64,000 nt of DNA, from the NCBI RefSeq assembly GCF_040954835.1, contig NC_090711.1, forward strand, positions 8,501,501-8,565,500, in the 5' to 3' direction. The first letter of the stretch is position 1. The number at the start of each line of letters is the position of its first letter. Made by a program: the position numbers and the translations under genes. Below are positions 1 to 13,668 of the stretch, in pieces. The DNA is from Lepisosteus oculatus. Its lineage: Eukaryota > Chordata > Actinopteri > Semionotiformes > Lepisosteidae. The notes under the pieces are model-generated. The model was not told the DNA's origin. It did no database searches and worked only from the letters and a program-made list of their open reading frames with translations.

Positions 1-2501
1 CAGTCACTGTAGAGCTTGCAGGCTGTTCAGAGATGAATGGCGCTGGCAGGTGGGTACTGTATGTGGGAGATGTGTCTGCCAGTGCTTATCCCACTCGTAT
101 GGGTATGGGAAGCGGTCATTAGCAAGAGGCAATTCCAGACTGGGTGGGCATATAATAATAATTGACAACTTCACAACTACACAGCACTGGAATGTGAAAT
201 GCAAAGAAATAACCGTTGTCATTTGATTCCTTGAGGGCTATGGCCCCTGTCTTCCACTTAAGGTCAGTGAATTCTCAAATTACTTCCTGTCTGTGCAAGA
301 AGAGTTCTGCTTTTATGCATTCCACTGACATATTTCATCAGTATACTGTATGACCGCAAGGTGGTAAAACAAAAAGGAGGTTCTAACATTTGGCATTTAT
401 TGGCATTCTATTTAAAATGTAGTCGCAGTTAAAACGTATTGAAGTCATGATTTGTATTTAAACAGTAATTGAAACAGCTCAGAGACAGCGTGTTTGGGTG
501 AGGATTTTTTTCCCCTGGTTTCCTACAATGATCATCTCTGCTGCGGCAGATATGAACTTTGAATCCATCTTATTATAACCCGAGCACAGAAGCTGCTTCA
601 CACAGCAGTGGAGCCCCCGAGATGAAAAGGTCCCTTCTTAACAATGGGAATCAGAAGGCAGGATTATCTTGCTGTGTTACTGAAGTCTTTTACAGAATGC
701 TGCATGAGCTCATGATTGCAGGTATCGAGGAAAACAAACAAGAGCCGAGGACTTGAGATAAGTCATTAAGTTCCCCTCCAAACACAACAGACTCCAGGCA
801 AGCTTTTTTAGCTAACGGAAGCGACAAAACTCACTTAGTGAGGAAACCGACCTGAAACATGAGTGCCATCTAGCGTCTTTCTAAAATTACTGTCTCAATC
901 TTGGCACTGCAGGGAGGGTTTTTAATTCCTCTTACAGAAATGGTACATCATAGTAACTAGGACCTCGTGTGCACCTTGTGTCTTCCATTTTAACAATAAA
1001 TTCATTTTACGCCCAGAAATTCAAACTATTCTAAGTTTTTGATTCATAACCCACATTAAAACACAAACTGAAGGATCTTTAATGCTAATGGTATTAGAAC
1101 AGGTCATTCTACCTCGAGCATAGCCAAATGAGAACAGGAAAATATGACAGAGTACATAACAATCACAGACAGATTCTGTTTTTGTTTTTTTTAATGAAGG
1201 AGTTAATTCTCTTTCAATCCTATATAAAACAATAGCAATTAAAAACTTTTTTAGGTAAAATATTTACATATAAACAAGTGACTGTGCAAAATTTACATGA
1301 AAAGAGGGATATATACGAGTTTAATTTTTTCTTTCTTCTCTGTAAAAGACAAAGGGGAAAGTGTAACAGTTACCAGACATTGGTAAAAATACTGGATAGC
1401 ATTGACTTTACACATAATGTTCATTGAACAACATAGCATTTGAAAAGTTTTGTTCATTGAATAACCAACATATAATTACAAACAAAAGTATTTACAATCA
1501 TAAAAGTACTATTGATAAACAATTGTAATACAATACTTGAGAAAAATATAAAGAAACAATTAGTATATTTAATAAAAAAATAGGTAAGAATGGGGGACTA
1601 TCCTCTGGCTTCTTGTTTGCTTGAAAGTAGGTCTGTAATTGAATGCAGTCCATTTTAGCAAAATAATTATGGTGTACATAGTATTTTATGTGCCAAAGTT
1701 ATATACAATTACTGGCAATAATTCCCAGAAATTATCTTCTACATTTGATTCATATTTAAAAACAGTTCGGCAATCTCAGTGACACATCTTTCATATCTGA
1801 ATCAAATTGTTTTTAATAGAAAAACCAAAACAGTGCAATTAAATTAGATTTATGCAAAGAATTTACTAAAGTCATCTTTAAAAATGTTTTAGGAAATGTA
1901 TCAAATTTGTTGTTTTTTATTCAAACTATGGACAATTGCGTAGGCTCAAGAGGCCTTTAAACCATGCGTTAAATTGACAATAGCTATTGAGATTATATAA
2001 TCTTCTCAATTCAAACACTTAAAGCAAACTGACAGATAAATAATCATTAATTTGATTAAAAATCTTAAATACAAAAAACACACCAGTTTAAATTAATCTG
2101 AGGTCAAAACAGTGGGAAAAAATCAGTAAAACGAGTAGCTGATTAATTGCTTAGCCTTGTAAGATCAGGTACGAATATATGGCTTATTTTGGCAAGAAGG
2201 CAACTCAGTAAATGATGAGTAACAATTATCTGTCCAGTTAAAAGAATCCACAGGCCATAATAATAAAGTAATAAAATAATAGTAATAATAAAACAGTAAC
2301 AATTTTATAGAAATTTTAACTGAACCTTTTGAATAAACAGAAATATAAAATGGATTTCTTTATGTATAATTTTGTACATTTGTCCATTTGCGTGTTACAA
2401 AAAGGCGCTCTCTGTAAAATTTATATATATCATTTATTAAAAGACACAAACGAGGAAAGTCCCATGAACGCCTCCTGCCCACAGAAAGCCAGCAGCCGGT
2501 G
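1..2501. other. TAF4 3'UTR and downstream AT-rich flank
   Basis: No coding exon is supported here. The part next to 2501 is the TAF4 3'UTR on the minus strand. A minus-strand AATAAA (TTTATT on the plus strand at 1916-1921) would give a 3'UTR of about 580 nt. Another candidate lies near 393, so the true end is undecided. The rest is AT-rich with no recognised repeat. The 65- and 72-residue open frames near the left edge have no exon-like borders or recognisable product. Confidence 0.5.
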
Positions 2502-5500
2502 CTATTTCAGGAAAGCACGGTACAGGAGGTGCGAGTGGCTGGTCTCCCGCTCGTTCTCCAGGCAGAAGAGGAGGTCCCTGAGGTTGACGCGAGTGATCCG
2601 CTGGCGTGTGAACTGTCGTGACGCGCCCGCGCTGGAGCTGCCCGGTAGAGACGCGTGGGAGCCCGAGCCCTGCGGGGGGGGAGGAGACAGCGCCTGTGAG
2701 AACGCCCAGCAGCCAGCCCGCGGCGATACGTTCGCGAGCGGGACATCCCGCACGGCCTGCCGCTCACTCGAAGGGGCCCGCCCCTTGACCGTGGGACTCG
2801 AGGAAGGTTGCAAACGAAAGGACTCCATTCAGCCCATCTTGCTCGTTTTCTAGTCTTAGTGGCTAAATTTTCCCCTAGCTGCTTTTTGAAAAAGAGCCGG
2901 TTTGGTGCCTTCCTCTCATCATGGCTGGGAAGCCTGTTCCAGATATTCACAACATTACGTGTTCTCCCTCCTAAATGAATCTCCTTTCAGCTTCCATTTA
3001 TGACCCAGTGTCCTGGTTTCATTGCCGAGACTGAAAGTCTCTTGGGTTGGCCTTATCTATAGATCCCTCTTACCATTTGATACACATAGATCAAATGTTC
3101 TCTCTGCCTCCTTTGTTCTGGACTGAAGAGTTTTAGTTCTGCATATCTGCATATAATAATCCCTTGATACCAAGACTCATTATTACCGCCTCTTATGTAT
3201 ACTCTTTCTACATTTAAAATATCCCTTTCTGTGGTATGGGGACGTGAACTGAACATAATAGCGTAAATGCAGTCTTACGAAAGCATTGAAAAACTGGACC
3301 AAACATTCTGCTATTTTTGCTGCGTCCCCACATTGGAGTGTTGAGGATACAGAGGTATCCGTATAAAACTCCAGAGCCCTTTCACATGTAGCTTCCAGCT
3401 GTTTAGAGTCACCCGTATAACACATTCCGTTTGTCTGCATACATTCAGGATGGGTCACTTTTGTCCATGTTAGGTTTAATTTGCCAAAGTGTCTGCTCCA
3501 TCCACGGCTCTAAGTCTGCTTGTTAGTGTTGCTGCTTCCATCTTTGTTACCTTTATTTGTTCCGCATGTGTTTCACTAATTTGTTAACTTTACTAGAATC
3601 TAAATCTGTGATAAAGAGATGGAAAGGCAATGGACCTAAAAAGAGCACTAACTTTTTGCATGCTAAAAAAAGGTGCGCTCTGTAAAATGAATTAAAAGAT
3701 AGACAAACAACAAAGTCCCATGAATGCATAAAATGAACACATAATTGAATCTTGATATTGAAGAACATTTTAGTTCTAAAATCTGACTGAACACCTGATT
3801 AAATGGAGTCTTTTATAGTACAGCTATTCTAGATCCAATCAGGGTTTATGTAATTTTCTTCTGCATTAAACTTGTCAACTCTTCTAAGTCCCCCTGGATA
3901 ATATTGTCTTCTGTATGAATTATTTAAAAACAATGCTAACAATGTGTACTTACAGGTGATTGTAAATAACAGTCTATTAGCACTATGTAATCTCCACATG
4001 GTTGATGTGCTGCGTGCCATATTATAAGCCTTGTTTCACTCCAATTCGTAAGGATGTAGACTGATAATGTTGAGTTTATTCAGCACGAATTGCATGAAAT
4101 GGTCACTTGAATTGAGTAAATGAGAATGTTTTCCATGAACAGAGTAATATAATAGTAAACAAGCTCTAATTATATAGACATATGTTCTGTAATGATGGTT
4201 ATTACTCTTTTTCCTTATTTATCAAGTACAAGTCTGCTGTTTTAATTAATTAATTTTTTCAAATTCCTTTGCAACTAATGCTGTTTTTGCTATAGTTTTT
4301 TACCACTTTTTGAACCTTATAAGTTCTAAGCAACACTTTGAAGACAAAATATCTTAAAATAATATTTCCATGAGAAAGAAGTTACAGTGCTAGTAAAAAA
4401 TAGATATGAAAATGTTTCTGAATATTAATTTACTTAGCACATTTCTGTAACCACTAACCTCACCTCAAGAGTAAAATACTACCAGAGGCAGGACCTCTAA
4501 AAATAAAGGACAATGCAGTAACACATTTAACCCAGAAGAGGGAGCCATAAACTAAGACAATTCAGGGGCATAAAATACACAATAGAATCAAAACTTTCCT
4601 TTGTTCTTAAAATTAACAGTTTAACCTTTAACAAGCTTCCATATTTATTAGTACGTCAGTAAGAATAATTTACTGTATATAATGTCAAGATAATATCAGG
4701 TGCAGTAAGAAAGCACAGAACAGTATAGCACCGCTCTTTATAGAAGGTGATAAAGTTAAAAAGACAAACGTGAAACACGTTCCAAGATTCAAAAGCTCTG
4801 GTTTCACTGTGGAAAACAATTATCTTGGGAATGACAAAATTGAATAAAACTTAAATTTGATTTACAGGGCTTGCAGCTCATCATGGGTATAGTTTTCGGG
4901 TGCACTAACCGGGATTCTATTCATGCTTTATTGTCCCATTTGGGGAAATTGATTTTACAGCACACTCCCAACATAACACAATGACAGACAAACTTTTACC
5001 AACCAAGAAGTCAGTGCAACAGTGTTACAGCAAGATAGTTACGATACATTGTTTGAAAGAGACTGCAGTGGGGATGGAAAATTTCCTGTGTCTGTTAGTA
5101 TGACACCTGGGGACACAGAGGCGTCTCCCAGATGGGAGAAGTGTGCACTTACAGTGGAGTGGGTGAGAGATGCAATCCATAATACACTTTGCTTGTTTGT
5201 AGAGGATATTTAAGGTGATTTGATTTGTCCCGATTAAATTGATACTTATTTTGACTTATTCTACTACAGTATTCTACACTCCTATAACGTGTGCTGATTC
5301 TTACATTAGTGAAACAGGAACACAAAAGTGGAAAAGCCGTACCTCAGCTCCGGCCCCAGATCCTGGAGAGTCCAGTTTCCGTTTCTTTCTGGGCCCGATG
5401 GCCGCCAGTGCTGTGAGGTTGGCGTCCCGTTGCCTCATCTGGGCCAGCTCCTGCTGCTGCATCTGTGAAACAGCACGCACACGCGTCAAGGCTAGCTCTG

Positions 5501-8500
5501 GCACCCCTGCTGCCCCCCTTTCACAATACAGTTTCGAGTGAGGGAATTTAACTCGCAGTTCCATCAAGGACAGAGACTGCATCAGGAGTGTTTCAGTACA
5601 TCACTAGGAGACACACAATCACTTCTGTTATCTATGAAGTTAGAAAATAATGAAAATGTACACTTGAAATTGTGAAGCAATATTCCCTTCACTAAAAACT
5701 GTTTTTCTTCACTCACTTCGAAGCAGGAAAGACAATCACGTCACACGCTTCAATCGTCTTGAAGGATCTGCTTACCTCTTTGGCCTTCTGTTTCAACCGG
5801 AGCTGCTCTGGGTCTTCTTGTCGAGATCGAGACTGCAGACAAACAATGCACAGTACAAACATATCATCACCAGCTCGCCCAGCTCTTCACAGATGAATGT
5901 TAGAAAAAGACAGACTTGTGTTCTGTGCCACTCAGTCGAGATCTGGACTGACGCTTCAACTGTATCACACTGGAGTCAGATATACTCAATGTAGCGCTTT
6001 AAATATTGTAAATCAATGACTTTTCCCAAGAAGATTAATATATCCTGAATAATGAAAACAAATCTAAAAAGAATTTAAATTAAACTTGTGATTCCGAGCA
6101 ACGTGGCACAAAAAATAGAACATCATGAGTGTAAACTCTTTTTCTTAAAAAAAAGTTTTTCCACTGCAAGGTCATGATAGTTACGATTCCAAGGCAAAAT
6201 CGAACTGCATTTTTTAAAATTTTAAAACAAAACCTGTTTGTTTTAGGCCATTCCCTTACCTTTGCTGCCTTCATTAAGATTTCTCTTTCTTGCTCCTCCT
6301 TTCTTTGCTTCTCGATTTGATCTAGCTGCTCAAAGAATTTCAGCTGGGAGCGCACATCATTGACTTGCTCGTACCGATCGTCCTCCTGCAACAGAACCGC
6401 TAGAGATCAGGACCCAAGCCGCGCACTCAAAACTGCACAGTGCTCACTTTAGTTGAATCATACAAATGGCATTGGATCATTTGCAAAATTCTACAAAAGA
6501 ATGGAAAAAACCTGTGACTTACGTACCCTGGATGTATTTTAAAAAATGCTCTTAACTAAGATTTACATCAACTATACAGATCTGTACATGATCCCAACAT
6601 GTACATCAATGATATTCATATTCAATAACATATGGTCTAAATAGCCATTGCTTTTACAAGTTATAAAGGTGTACCAGTGATGTACCAGTCTTACCTTGAA
6701 CGACATATTTCTCTGCTGTGCGATCTCTGACACTTTCTCTATTACGTTCTGCAGCCTTTGTTGTGTTGCGTGTGAGACAAAGTTTACCACCTCTGGACCA
6801 AGTTCCGTTATTCCATATTTTTTACCTAAAGAGAACAAATAAAATAGTTTAGATTTTGAATCCATATCTAAATAAGCTGTGTGCATCACAATAATGGGTC
6901 ACACATAATATCTGCAAGCAGTTTATATGCTAGTGGTAAAAATTACGGGATCTCCTTGATCAAGACGTAACTAAGACATGAGAAACACAGAAATTAAATG
7001 TTTTAAATTATATGAAAGTATATTTATCATCTCAAACAACAGAGGACATGACTCGCTATAATTTTACTGTATCTCATTCCCAAAAATATACAGTTAGTTA
7101 TCAAACCAGCACATACTCTGAGCATTATGCTAAACAAATGAATCATTTATGGATGGATGGATGTTTGCCTGTTATGCCTTCCAGCAAATAGTGGCAGCAA
7201 CGTCCTGTTGATGTTACCGTAACATTTGGTTTTTACTGGACAGAGTTGTTTGCCATGTGCCCAACCTCCAACATGGAGGACCTGGCACCTGACGTGGGAC
7301 ACAAACCCACTACCCTGAGAGTATGAGTCTCATGCTCTACCAACAGACCTAGCCGGGGCACAAATGTATCATAGTATTCCATATTTTATACCACAAACAT
7401 GTATGTAACAGTTGACCAGTTAACCATATGAATAATCAAATTTGTCAAAAGTTATTGGGGTCAAGATGATATGTTCTTTGTAATGGTACATTCAAGTCTT
7501 TCTCTTAGGTTAATGGATCCACGTGTTAGGTCATGAAAAAAATGAAATAGTCAGTTCTTTGGTCAACAAATTAATAATGCTTTTGATGAAATCTTAAATG
7601 TATACTGCAAGGACCAAAGACAGATGACTATTACCTATGTCTAATATCCTTCTGTGTAAAGAGGATGTGAAGAGAAAGGCCTCGTCCTTGCAGGATCTCG
7701 TCAGCGTGCCCACAAGTTCGGAGTTCGTAGCCAGTATCCTGGCACTTTCCTCAGACAAGTTGACGCCGGCCATCGAGGCCACGTCGTTAATGTCATCGTC
7801 ATCCCTGAAGAGGAAGAAATAGCAGTTATGAGCAGGGCTGGTGTGTACAAGGTGTGTGAATTAGCACCAGACTAAGTATGGTGCGTATCTTATATTGCCT
7901 TTCAGGTATTAAACAGGGTTCTTTAGTGCACTGTAAAATGGTAATGGTAAAAAGGGTCTTCAGAAGACAATTAACTTAATTATATATCAACTGCACTCTA
8001 TCCTTAAAAACTAAACATCACAAATAATAAGAGAATATGAAAAAAATACAATTATATTTAAATGCGCTGACATTTCATTTTCTTTCCATTACGGTGAATA
8101 TCTTAAGAGAAAAACCTGCCTTTATGAACCTTTACACTACAGCCCAAAAAACAAAGAGATTTTACCACATAGTTAAAGTAGAATCTGGAAAGGCTTAAGT
8201 GCATCACATACATTTGATTGGTTTAATCAAGAAAAGACAGGCCTCCTGCCACCATCAATTAAAGCTCTGGATCTGGCTGCATCATCTGCCTCAGCGAGTA
8301 TTGAAGTTACAGATGTGCCTGGGACTCGCAATTTAACAGGGCTTGGGTTTACTGCACTCTGAGAAACCTCTAAACTCTGACAGGAGTCGGAATCCTTACT
8401 AATATAGCAAGTTCATACCTGAGGATACCCTACAGGCCATATTCATGCTGAATAATTAAGCTTTAATATACATCACAATATAGAGCAATTCACTAATGAA

Positions 8501-11500
8501 AGTCAGCAGTCACGGATTGATGTTTCCCCTCTATTTCTCAGCTTATCAGTGCAGCTGCGCTATATTTTCACCAGTGAAACAGGTGTATATATGGATAAGT
8601 ATACAGTATATCGGCATTACCTTAACTCACAGCAACTTGCTTACTCTTAAAAAATACCATAACCGTGGAAGGTATTTCTTGTAAGATCTAAATCGCACGT
8701 ATGTTCCACTTTTAAACTGAAGAGCTGTTGACACTCTGCTTTCTCTGGCGGGTATACACTGTCCCTCAGCCTGTGACTGGTACAGCCACACTGGGCAGCT
8801 ACCAGCAATATTGTGATGAGAATACTAGGCTGGGGCTCTGTTAGGAAATGTATGATGCCTCCTGTTTGCTTACCGGAAAGACCCTCCCCCTGCATCCTTC
8901 ATTTTATTCTTCTGAGCTGCTGATGTCAGTGCTGGACAAGCAGGAGACACTTTGGTACCTGGTAATACTGTCTGTTTTACCATGGGGACTGCAAAAGATG
9001 GATTGATGAAAGAGCTGCTATTAGCAAATTCTAAAATGAGAGACTCAGAAATCACGGCTTCACCAAGAAAAGTTCCAAGACTTAATCTTGTTTAAAGTCT
9101 AGATAAGAGCTCTTAAGTGTGCTGGAAACTTTTAATTTATGTTAAGGTCACATTGCATGCTAATTCCATACAACTATTTTTAAAGCTTTACAATCTACAT
9201 CTATTGAAATACCATTTTGTAACTTAAAACTAAGCAATTTCTTTTCACTTTAATTAAACCCTGCATAGGTATCTAAATATAAATTCCTAATCTAACATCA
9301 TATTTTGACTCCTAATGAAATTAGTTCTTGACAGTAATGGCTGCTGCCATGAGCTTAGTACAGTACTTTACTGCCCACCAGTGCACACTCATGCAGGTGT
9401 GTAATCAAGTACTAGGTGGCAGCATTTCTCAGGACTCACAAAAAATGGTATGAATTTTGGAACTGCTGGAACTGAACAGTTAGCAGTTTGCAGTTGTGTT
9501 CTTTCATAGCTTAGCCTGTCAAAGTGAAATGAGATTCCATCTACTGAAAATCGGTTAAAACTCAGAAACCAGGAGGACAAGTGGCTTACAGGATCATGAA
9601 GTTGTAAATGGACAACTATAATATATAGAGAGAGAGATTTGAATATATAACTTATTAAAAACACACTCAAGTCTTAACGATAGTATTTCAGATCTGGTCG
9701 CCAGTACAATGAAGTAGCTCCAGTCTTCTTGTTACACAATGAAAAATGATGCTGCTGTAAACAACACTGTTTAACCACCAGGACTTAGAATATAGGAGCT
9801 GTTGGCGTTTTAATGCTGTACTTAGAATTAGTTTACTTCATCACAAATTTAAGAGAAAGAAATGGACAATATAATATTTGAACTGGCCTTGGGGGAGGAT
9901 GTTTCTTAAAACAGTGTAAACTAAAGATACTGGTTCATATTTTCAATACTAGCTCTTTGGGATGATTCAGCAACACACGATATTGTGTGATATAAAGTTA
10001 TTCTATTATGAGTCAGCCTTTGATTTATTTTTTAACCTTTTTTTCCCCAAATTCATCGTCCTATCCTGACCCCAGCACCTTGCCCTTTGATGTCTCGAAC
10101 AGGTGAGGGACCCCCTGCGATCTCACGTTACCTGTCTGAAGCTGTTTCACCTGCACCGGCTGCGGACTCAGCATTATCCGACTGTGAGGAGGCCTGAGCG
10201 TTACCATGGGCGTCTGTGTCAAAGTCACCTGGGGCCGCACCATTGTCCCCTGCTGTTGAGATTGAAGAATCTGCCAAAAACGAGCATTACATGTTAATAG
10301 AGAACACATTTATGATAGCGATGTTCCAAAACTTTACAATGAAACTAAACGGAAATAATTATAGCTATAGTCACACATCAAAAGCGTCCGATATGGAATT
10401 GACATTGTTTATCATCTTAGGAACACCATCATCTCTGCAAACACACAGGTGTGCGCAGCACATCTCAGACGTCACTGTTGGGCAGCACTCTCAGAAAACC
10501 CGTCTTACAAAAGCCACCTCAGCAGCAGCTGTGCTTGGCCAGCTGTTCACTATCACCTGGGGAATCCTGGATACTACCCAGGCTCAAACCACAAACATCT
10601 GGACTACAGGGCCAATCTGTAACCTGAGTGAGCATGCCTACTACACAAGCTACTCGGTACTTAATAATAAACATAAAGATAAAAGCTTTTCTTGTGGCGT
10701 AACCTGTAACTCTGGGATTAAACTAAAATATCTTATGTGCTGCTTAAAAAGGAGGTAATCTTCAAAAGGTTAAGTGGTACAGAGACTCGGTAGAGTGAGT
10801 TAACTGAGGTAACTCCCAAGCCCCCTCCAGTATGAGATGCTTTATTACCAGCGGTGCCGGCTGCCCTGGCTTGGTGTGGCTGGGTTGTGCCAGGCTGATG
10901 ACGGGCTGGTGGAGGGTGCTGGTGACGGTGGCAGTGGTTTTGCCAGCTGTCCGCTGCACTGTACTGCCCAGCACTACTGCCGTGAGGGTGGTGGTGGCCT
11001 GTGTGCTGGGCTGCTGGAGCTGGCTCTGCTGGATGAACGCAGTGGAGTCAGGGGTGAGCTGCCGCAAAGCAGGGAGACTCCTCTGGAAAACAAGAAAAAA
11101 AAGAGACGCTGCAGCATCAGCCCACATTGTATCCCAGATTGATAGTCCGGGACATGCAGGATATCAAGTATTTCATATTCATAAAACAAATAATCGATTT
11201 ACATTGGTGCTATCATCCTTCCTATATACATTGTGGATCTCTTTCTGAAAGAACACTGCAGATCACACACTTCAACTACTGTATGATAAAAATGGAAGGA
11301 ATCTTGAAGAAAGCCAATCCTTTTACCGTCTTCTTGCACAACAATGAGGATGAAATATTTGTTTTTGTGTTAAATACAATTCATTTGAACGAGTTACTGA
11401 ATATAATAACAAACAAAACAGTCCCTGTATGTCTCTGTCCTCTTCCTGCTCCTGGATTATCTGTATATACACCTCACCACCCTTACCTTGAGGAAAGGCA

Positions 11501-13617
11501 CAAGATATGGTTGAGGTGAGGAATTGAGCTCCCGGTATAACCTGCTCGTGAAATCTTCAGCTTCGATTTTTCCTTCCTGTAAAGCAAGCACGGAGAGCAA
11601 TGTGAAACCTTACAAATTCAGCCTGTTTATTACAGAGTCAGAAGGCTGAAAAAAAATAAGCGCAGTCAAGTGTGCAGGCACTACGAATCAGGGTAACATA
11701 CAGATCCACTAGATCCTACTTGAGAAAATACTCAAATCAGCACACAAATGTGTTCGGAAATTTCCAGGAAGCTTTTTTTAGCTGAAGCTTAAGATATTGT
11801 TCTATACATAAGATCCATGACTGCTCTGTGCAGTCAGGAGCACCAGTTTTACTTACCAGAAGGTTCTGCACCAGTTCCTTCACATTGGCAGCCGTCTCTG
11901 AAGACTGTTTCCCACTTGAGGCTAGCTTAATTAACGTGGAAAGAAAATTCTTGCATTTCTTCACATTTTCTAATGTTTCCTGCAAAGCAAACAACACTTG
12001 GTCAGATATGTATGAAGAAGTCAACAGCCCACATGTTGATTTGTTAAATTGCTAAATTAAACATACTACACGGATACAATGGGTATTGCTGTCATTTCCA
12101 TCACTGTGCAGACACATTTTTCTCATGTTTTTATTTTAAAATTTCTAGATGCAATTACCTATTTTTTAAATATTTTATATTTTAATCTTTACCTCCAAAT
12201 TAACATAGAATCCACTCTCAGTAGTTAAAAACCTTTTTCCGACACACTACTGTCAGACAAATTTGACTAATGATCAAAATAATCAAAATAATTTCCACAT
12301 TACTAATACGACAACTCCATTGATTCAGAATCTTAAACCTAGTCTCTTTCCATTAAAGGGTTAATTAACATGATAAGCAATTATTGTCAGATGTGAGGAC
12401 AATACTCTCTTTCATCTTGTGTTCTGAGATCACCTTGAAGCCTAGTTAATCTTATGAAAGATGTCATCCTGTCAGATCAAATAGTGCTTACCTCAAGTCA
12501 GGCAACAGGCATCAGCCAAATATTATGATACAGCAGACAATGAGTACTCACTGTTAAAGACCCAGTACAGTACTTAAACAGACAGGACTCTTATTTAAAA
12601 TGGTAAGTATGTTGCGCTTGACTTTGAAAACAGAATTTAAAAGAAAACATGAAAACATAACAGAATCCTCTCCAAACCACGTCCCATCAGGGACATTCAA
12701 ACTTGGAAAGTGGCTATGGGCATAACAAAATAATTTAAAAATGAATTGCAGCAGGTGGCTGGGGACACTTCTTGCTTATCATCTCTGTAACAACAATGTA
12801 CCCTATAGCGCTAGAAAAGAAAGTTTTCATTTTTCATATTTTCAGTTTTAACACAGTGCAGATTCAAACTAGGTCAGTCGAATTCCTGGAGTAAAACATT
12901 GAACTCCCCCCCTCAAAAAACACACACACCACTCCTAATCCTTGTGATCCACAAGAGGAATTGCTCATACATCACAAAACTGATGTAAAACAACAGGCAC
13001 ACAACTTACTGCTTTAGCAAGGAGCGCTTTGCTTCCCAGTGAAGGAGATGCATCACTGTAGATGGGCGCAATGAAGAAAACTTGTGTAAATGAGATACTT
13101 GTGTAAAGTAACAGGTTTCGACCATACAAACCAGTAACAGGCACTTTCTCAGCACCACTTTTTCCCCTAACTAAGGGTGGCACAATAAAACGTGCTCATT
13201 TATTCTCGTTGAACTGAGCTCATTTTGTCCAGTGCTAAGCTCCGGAAATGAACAATATTTAAAAAAAAAAAGAAAAGAAGGAAGCACGAACCCAAGTAGA
13301 GGTTTGCATGCGCTAACCCTGGCTCTTACCGTTGCAGTGGTGGCTGGGGTCCCAGTGGCCCCTGTTACAGTCCGCTGGGAGGCCCCTGGCTGCACTGAAG
13401 ACGGGGCCCCTATTGATGTGGCTGTGGCTGTCCCCCCAAGCACAATGGGATTCTTGAACGAAAAAACACAATTTAGACACTGAACAGTCCCGGGGCTGTG
13501 GGCAGGTTATTTTAGTCCCATCACTAGTAGTTGAACGGTTCGACCTTGGGTTTACATTGTTGAGTTTATAGAGCTAAAAGATGAATACAGTAATCCCTTG
13601 CTACACACAAATTCTCT

Positions 13618-13668
<51 letters not shown>

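Noticed and set aside
2329-2853. 174-codon plus-strand open frame
   Set aside because: It is the antisense shadow of TAF4 exon 16 and neighbouring GC-rich sequence; its Arg/Cys-rich middle comes from the coding strand.
10216-10758. 180-codon plus-strand open frame
   Set aside because: It overlaps TAF4 exon 9 on the other strand and then runs into intron; the translation shows no known domain and no exon borders.
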